From Lachnospiraceae bacterium (lineage in GTDB: Bacteria > Bacillota > Clostridia > Lachnospirales > Lachnospiraceae), in the NCBI GenBank assembly GCA_900770225.1, contig CAAGJU010000215.1, forward strand, positions 1 through 8,268: a stretch of DNA of 8,268 bases. Reading direction: 5' to 3'. Below the pieces are notes generated by a model that made no database searches, was not told the origin of the DNA, and saw only the letters and a list, made by a program, of their open reading frames with translations. The position numbers were made by a program, and so were the translations under genes. Shown one piece after another: positions 6,402-8,268 of the stretch (its first letter is position 1; every line of letters begins with the position of its first letter).

Positions 6402-6411
6402 GGACGACATG
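6392..6411 (+). terminator. Stem-loop overlapping TetR stop codon
   Basis: CATGTCGT (6392-6399) pairs perfectly with ACGACATG (6404-6411) around an AAGG loop, covering the TAA at 6399-6401. Downstream sequence is only moderately T-rich (ATTTTGTTTTG at 6429-6439), not directly adjacent. It may terminate weakly or protect the mRNA 3' end. Confidence 0.4.
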
Positions 6412-6422
6412 AGCGCAAATTT

Positions 6423-6491
6423 GTCTGCATTTTGTTTTGAGCACGCAGACTACAGACAGAAAATCACTGACAGACTGAAAACAACTGTCAG
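6423..6491. repeat. Nested inverted repeats of CAGAC/CTGTCAG type
   Basis: GTCTGC (6423-6428) pairs with GCAGAC (6445-6450). CTGACAG (6467-6473) pairs with CTGTCAG (6485-6491) across 11 nt. These sit directly after the TetR gene and echo the CTGTCA/TGACAG dyad in its leader. They may be part of a 3' structure or additional regulator sites; no gene is present. Confidence 0.35.
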
Positions 6492-6542
6492 ATGAGGTGA
6501 AATCGAAACACCAAAACGGGAAACACAAAAGTGGCAGAGCAA

Positions 6543-6581
6543 TTATCATATCATGCATGGATATAATTTATTATATGATAA
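6543..6581. repeat. AT-rich inverted repeat
   Basis: TTATCATAT (6543-6551) is the exact reverse complement of ATATGATAA (6573-6581). The 21-nt centre holds CATGCATG and an ATAA/TTAT pair. Another TTATCATA lies at 6733-6740, so the motif occurs three times around this gene-free region, marking possible element ends. Confidence 0.6.
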
Positions 6582-6584
6582 CAG

Positions 6585-6642
6585 TGTCAAAAGTCATCAC
6601 CCACTTGCACTTGTGCAAAAGTGGGTGAATGACTTATTGACA
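6585..6642. repeat. 58-nt long hairpin, 26 paired positions
   Basis: Four blocks pair in order: TGTCAA/TTGACA, AAGTCA/TGACTT, TCACCCAC/GTGGGTGA and TTGCAC/GTGCAA, with a TT apex. The only interruptions are A bulges on the right arm (6619-6620, 6629, 6636). There is no U-run on either side, so it is not a standard terminator. It lies between the convergent TetR and RNase genes and could be a mobile repeat core, a transcribed structure, or a protein-binding site. Confidence 0.75.
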
Positions 6643-6697
6643 CGCCCCTCAGCGAGGGCGTAGTGGAGCGAAGCCACACGAGAGCCCGAGCTGAGGG
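6643..6697. repeat. GC-rich folded segment with alternative pairings
   Basis: CGCCCCTC (6643-6650) can pair locally with GAGGGCG (6654-6660). Alternatively CCCTCAGC (6646-6653) pairs perfectly with GCTGAGGG (6690-6697). That second fold encloses a small hairpin at 6663-6677, with GTG/CAC and GC/GC stems around a GAA loop. The two folds are mutually exclusive. It lies between the 58-nt hairpin and the nested hairpin at 6699-6730. Confidence 0.5.
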
Positions 6698-6698
6698 A

Positions 6699-6730
6699 GG
6701 ATCGCGAGAGCGCGCAGCGCGTAGCGATCC
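6699..6730 (+). repeat. 32-nt nested hairpin, copy B
   Basis: Outer arms GGATCGC (6699-6705) and GCGATCC (6724-6730) enclose a GAGA/GTA internal loop, inner arms GCGC (6710-6713) and GCGC (6717-6720), and a GCA loop. Layout and length equal copy A at 307-338, with two compensated base-pair changes. One nucleotide later begins GTTATCATA (6732-6740), the reverse complement of TATGATAAC at 6574-6582. Confidence 0.65.
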
Positions 6731-6758
6731 GGTTATCATACTTATGACACCTACATCA

Positions 6759-8093
6759 TTATATGACAGTACTCGTTTCTGCCAGACAGTTGCACTGCTC
6801 CTGCAGGGAGCGCGTCTTTTTCTGCCGTGTCAGTTCCATAATACCGAGCGGTGTCATGTCGATGACCTGCACGCCGGCGTGATCACTGTGAACCTGCTCG
6901 CGCATGCAGTTCATCAGCTCTTCTCTGTCGTTTTCTTCCTTCATATTGATAAAATCGATGAGAATCGTCCCGGAGAGCTGGCGGAGACGGATCTGGCGGG
7001 CTGCCTCTGCAACTGCCTCGCGATTTGTCATCAGCGCGGTCTCCTCCGCAGATTTTTTTCCGCTGTAACGGCCGGTGTTCACATCAATGCATACGAACGC
7101 CTCCGTCTGCTCGATCACAAGAAAGCCTCCGCTTTTCAGCCAGACCTTTTTGGAAGTTGCCTCGGCAAAACGCGTGGACAGATTATAGAGCCGGAACAGT
7201 TCCACCATCTTATCCTGATACAGTTCGCACATATCCGTCTGCTGAGAGAGATCATGGAACACAGCCGGATCATCGGTGATGACCCGTTCGCAGTCCTCCC
7301 TTCGGATCTGTCGAAACAGCTGCAGCCAGACGGGGTCGCCGTTCCACAGGCAGCTGCCTCCTGTTCTGGTCCGCCCCTTCAGGAGAATGTCATCCATCTG
7401 TGAGACCAGACGGGAATATTCTTCACACAGTTCTTCCGTTGTACAACCGGCGGCATTGGTGCGCAGGATCACGCCATATTGCAGACTGGCTGCGAGATTA
7501 TATTCTTCATGAGTGTTTTTTTTATTTTTCTCAGAAACATCGTCTGAAATTGTTCCGTCGTCATCTTCAGAGAATTCTTCGAATACATCAGAAGTATTCC
7601 TGGAATCAGATGCGAAGCGTTTTTCAGAAGCATCAGTAATTTTCCCGGAAATAGCATCAAAGAACGTCTGCTTCAGGATTTTCTTTTCCGCAGGATCGAT
7701 TTTCGAAGAGACTTTCACGCCCTTCCATCCTGAGCAAACGACAAGAAAGCGCCCTGTGAGGCGGATGTTCTCCGTCAGACGGGGCAGTTTCATTTTAATC
7801 GCTTCCTTTTCGACCTGAACGGGGATCACCATGCCGGCCTTCAGTCCGTCTCTCAGCGGCAGGTATCCGCGGAGCTTATCCGTCAGCCTCACAAAGACAC
7901 CGTTCGTGCTCTTCTGCACCTGCTCGATGACACCCGTGTACACATTCCCCAGGATCGAAGTGCTGTCAGGATCTGACAGATACATCTCCACAGCCCTGCC
8001 ATCCTCATAAAGAACCGTCATCAGGCAGTCTCTGATTACGGTGCTGTCCCTTCTGTTCATTGGAAAATGTGCTACCACAAGACGTTGTGTCAT
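6759..8093 (-). CDS. Ribonuclease E/G family protein (short form)
   Basis: A 444-residue endoribonuclease expected to cut single-stranded, AU-rich RNA in mRNA decay and rRNA processing. Residues about 45-105 are an S1 domain (ILGNVYTGVIEQVQKSTNGVF and GYLPL) inside the N-terminal RNase H-like part, which continues with GRFLVV and GVKVSSKI. The DNase I-like catalytic region has EAFVCIDVN and ILIDFINM, so Asp337, Asn339 and Asp380 match the Mg-binding residues of E. coli RNase E (Asp303, Asn305, Asp346). Also typical are VWLKSGGFLVIEQTEA and EAARQIRLRQLSGT. It ends soon after LTRQKKTRS and lacks the CPxCxG zinc-link and any long scaffold tail. An acidic Ser/Lys-rich insertion fills about residues 150-197. 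The start at 8093 gives RLVVAHF at the usual N-terminal strand; GGGA lies 8 nt upstream. Neither rplU nor rpmA, frequent neighbours in Clostridia, lies downstream. Confidence 0.9.
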   Translation of the reverse strand: MTQRLVVAHFPMNRRDSTVIRDCLMTVLYEDGRAVEMYLSDPDSTSILGNVYTGVIEQVQKSTNGVFVRLTDKLRGYLPLRDGLKAGMVIPVQVEKEAIKMKLPRLTENIRLTGRFLVVCSGWKGVKVSSKIDPAEKKILKQTFFDAISGKITDASEKRFASDSRNTSDVFEEFSEDDDGTISDDVSEKNKKNTHEEYNLAASLQYGVILRTNAAGCTTEELCEEYSRLVSQMDDILLKGRTRTGGSCLWNGDPVWLQLFRQIRREDCERVITDDPAVFHDLSQQTDMCELYQDKMVELFRLYNLSTRFAEATSKKVWLKSGGFLVIEQTEAFVCIDVNTGRYSGKKSAEETALMTNREAVAEAARQIRLRQLSGTILIDFINMKEENDREELMNCMREQVHSDHAGVQVIDMTPLGIMELTRQKKTRSLQEQCNCLAETSTVI

Positions 8094-8268
8094 ATCCTGT
8101 ATCCCAATATCTGAAGCTGTTGTGAGCGCTGCGAAGCAACTGCAAATATATTTATCAGCATTTTGTTAACAGGCTCTGTCAATCAGTGAACAGCTTCCGC
8201 AGATGACCGGCGAACATTGTACGTTTTTCGTCGTGAGTGAGCACGCTAGCTGCGGCCCGGGTGACAAC
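8094..8268. other. Upstream region of RNase E/G gene, cut by window end
   Basis: No gene is seen. On the minus strand TTGACA (8182-8177) is a perfect -35 hexamer, but the best -10-like sequence (GATAAA) follows after 20 nt, longer than usual, so a promoter is only possible. A small TGC-GAA-GCA hairpin lies at 8130-8138. The right end (8232-8268) is GC-rich and partly symmetric like the other intergenic repeats. Confidence 0.35.

Noticed and set aside
6637..6642. TTGACA as a -35 promoter element
   Set aside because: No -10-like hexamer follows at 16-19 nt; the motif is explained as one arm of the 58-nt hairpin.
6771..6800. Cys pair near the RNase E/G C-terminus as a zinc-link
   Set aside because: The sequence is QCNC, not CPxCxG, so a conventional zinc-link is not supported.
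6663..7403. Plus-strand 246-codon frame antisense to RNase E/G
   Set aside because: Most of it is the shadow of the strongly supported ribonuclease; its start lies in repeat DNA and no family is recognisable.

Overview
The window looks like a chromosomal segment from a Gram-positive anaerobe of the Clostridia, most likely Lachnospiraceae-like. That rests on protein character, on AGGAGG-type ribosome binding sites before some of the genes, on roughly balanced base composition, and on the combination of a fused MEMO/AMMECR1 protein, two radical SAM enzymes and a short RNase E/G. The assignment is by recognition and inference; no database search was possible.

Layout. Positions 1-381 hold no gene but are rich in palindromes. 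They include a plausible promoter (194-222) with a 16-bp perfect palindrome in its spacer, then a leader enclosed by a 13-bp inverted repeat (222-234/341-353). A plus-strand run follows: an HTH-Uma2 (DUF820) nuclease-like protein (382-1230); 38 nt later a MEMO-like plus AMMECR1 fusion (1269-2648); and, after a 171-nt gap with a four-copy tandem repeat, the partner radical SAM enzyme (2820-3761). The last two genes make a complete AmmeMemoRadiSam set (components A and B fused, plus the radical SAM enzyme). Conserved co-occurrence of these three parts is known, but their substrate is not. A terminator-like hairpin and small triloop hairpins fill 3762-3982. On the minus strand is a cobalamin-binding-type radical SAM protein (3983-5395). 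It is divergent from a TetR-family regulator (5751-6401), and the 355-nt region between them has two dyad-symmetric candidate operators. A gene-free stretch of 357 nt (6402-6758) is packed with inverted repeats. An RNase E/G-family ribonuclease (6759-8093, minus) follows, then 175 nt of its upstream region to the window end.

How the parts may work together. The HTH-Uma2 gene and the MEMO/AMMECR1 gene are probably co-transcribed from the 194-222 promoter, with the radical SAM gene as a downstream member or under its own control. The TetR regulator most simply controls itself and/or the divergent cobalamin-type radical SAM gene. RNase E/G is a housekeeping RNA-processing enzyme, converging on the TetR gene.

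Most unexpected signal. The intergenic regions carry a family of small hairpins. Two 32-nt nested hairpins (307-338 and 6699-6730) share the same layout. All their paired-position differences are compensatory, and each sits 1-2 nt before the right arm of a flanking inverted repeat. Most of the small hairpins close with C-GNA-G triloops on one strand, a loop class known to be unusually stable in single-stranded DNA. This suggests a structured, possibly mobile (REP/MITE-like) repeat family. Separately, three of the five proteins (HTH-Uma2, the AmmeMemoRadiSam radical SAM enzyme and RNase E/G) carry low-complexity hydrophilic segments; the one in the radical SAM enzyme has cysteines spaced 8, 8 and 16 residues apart.
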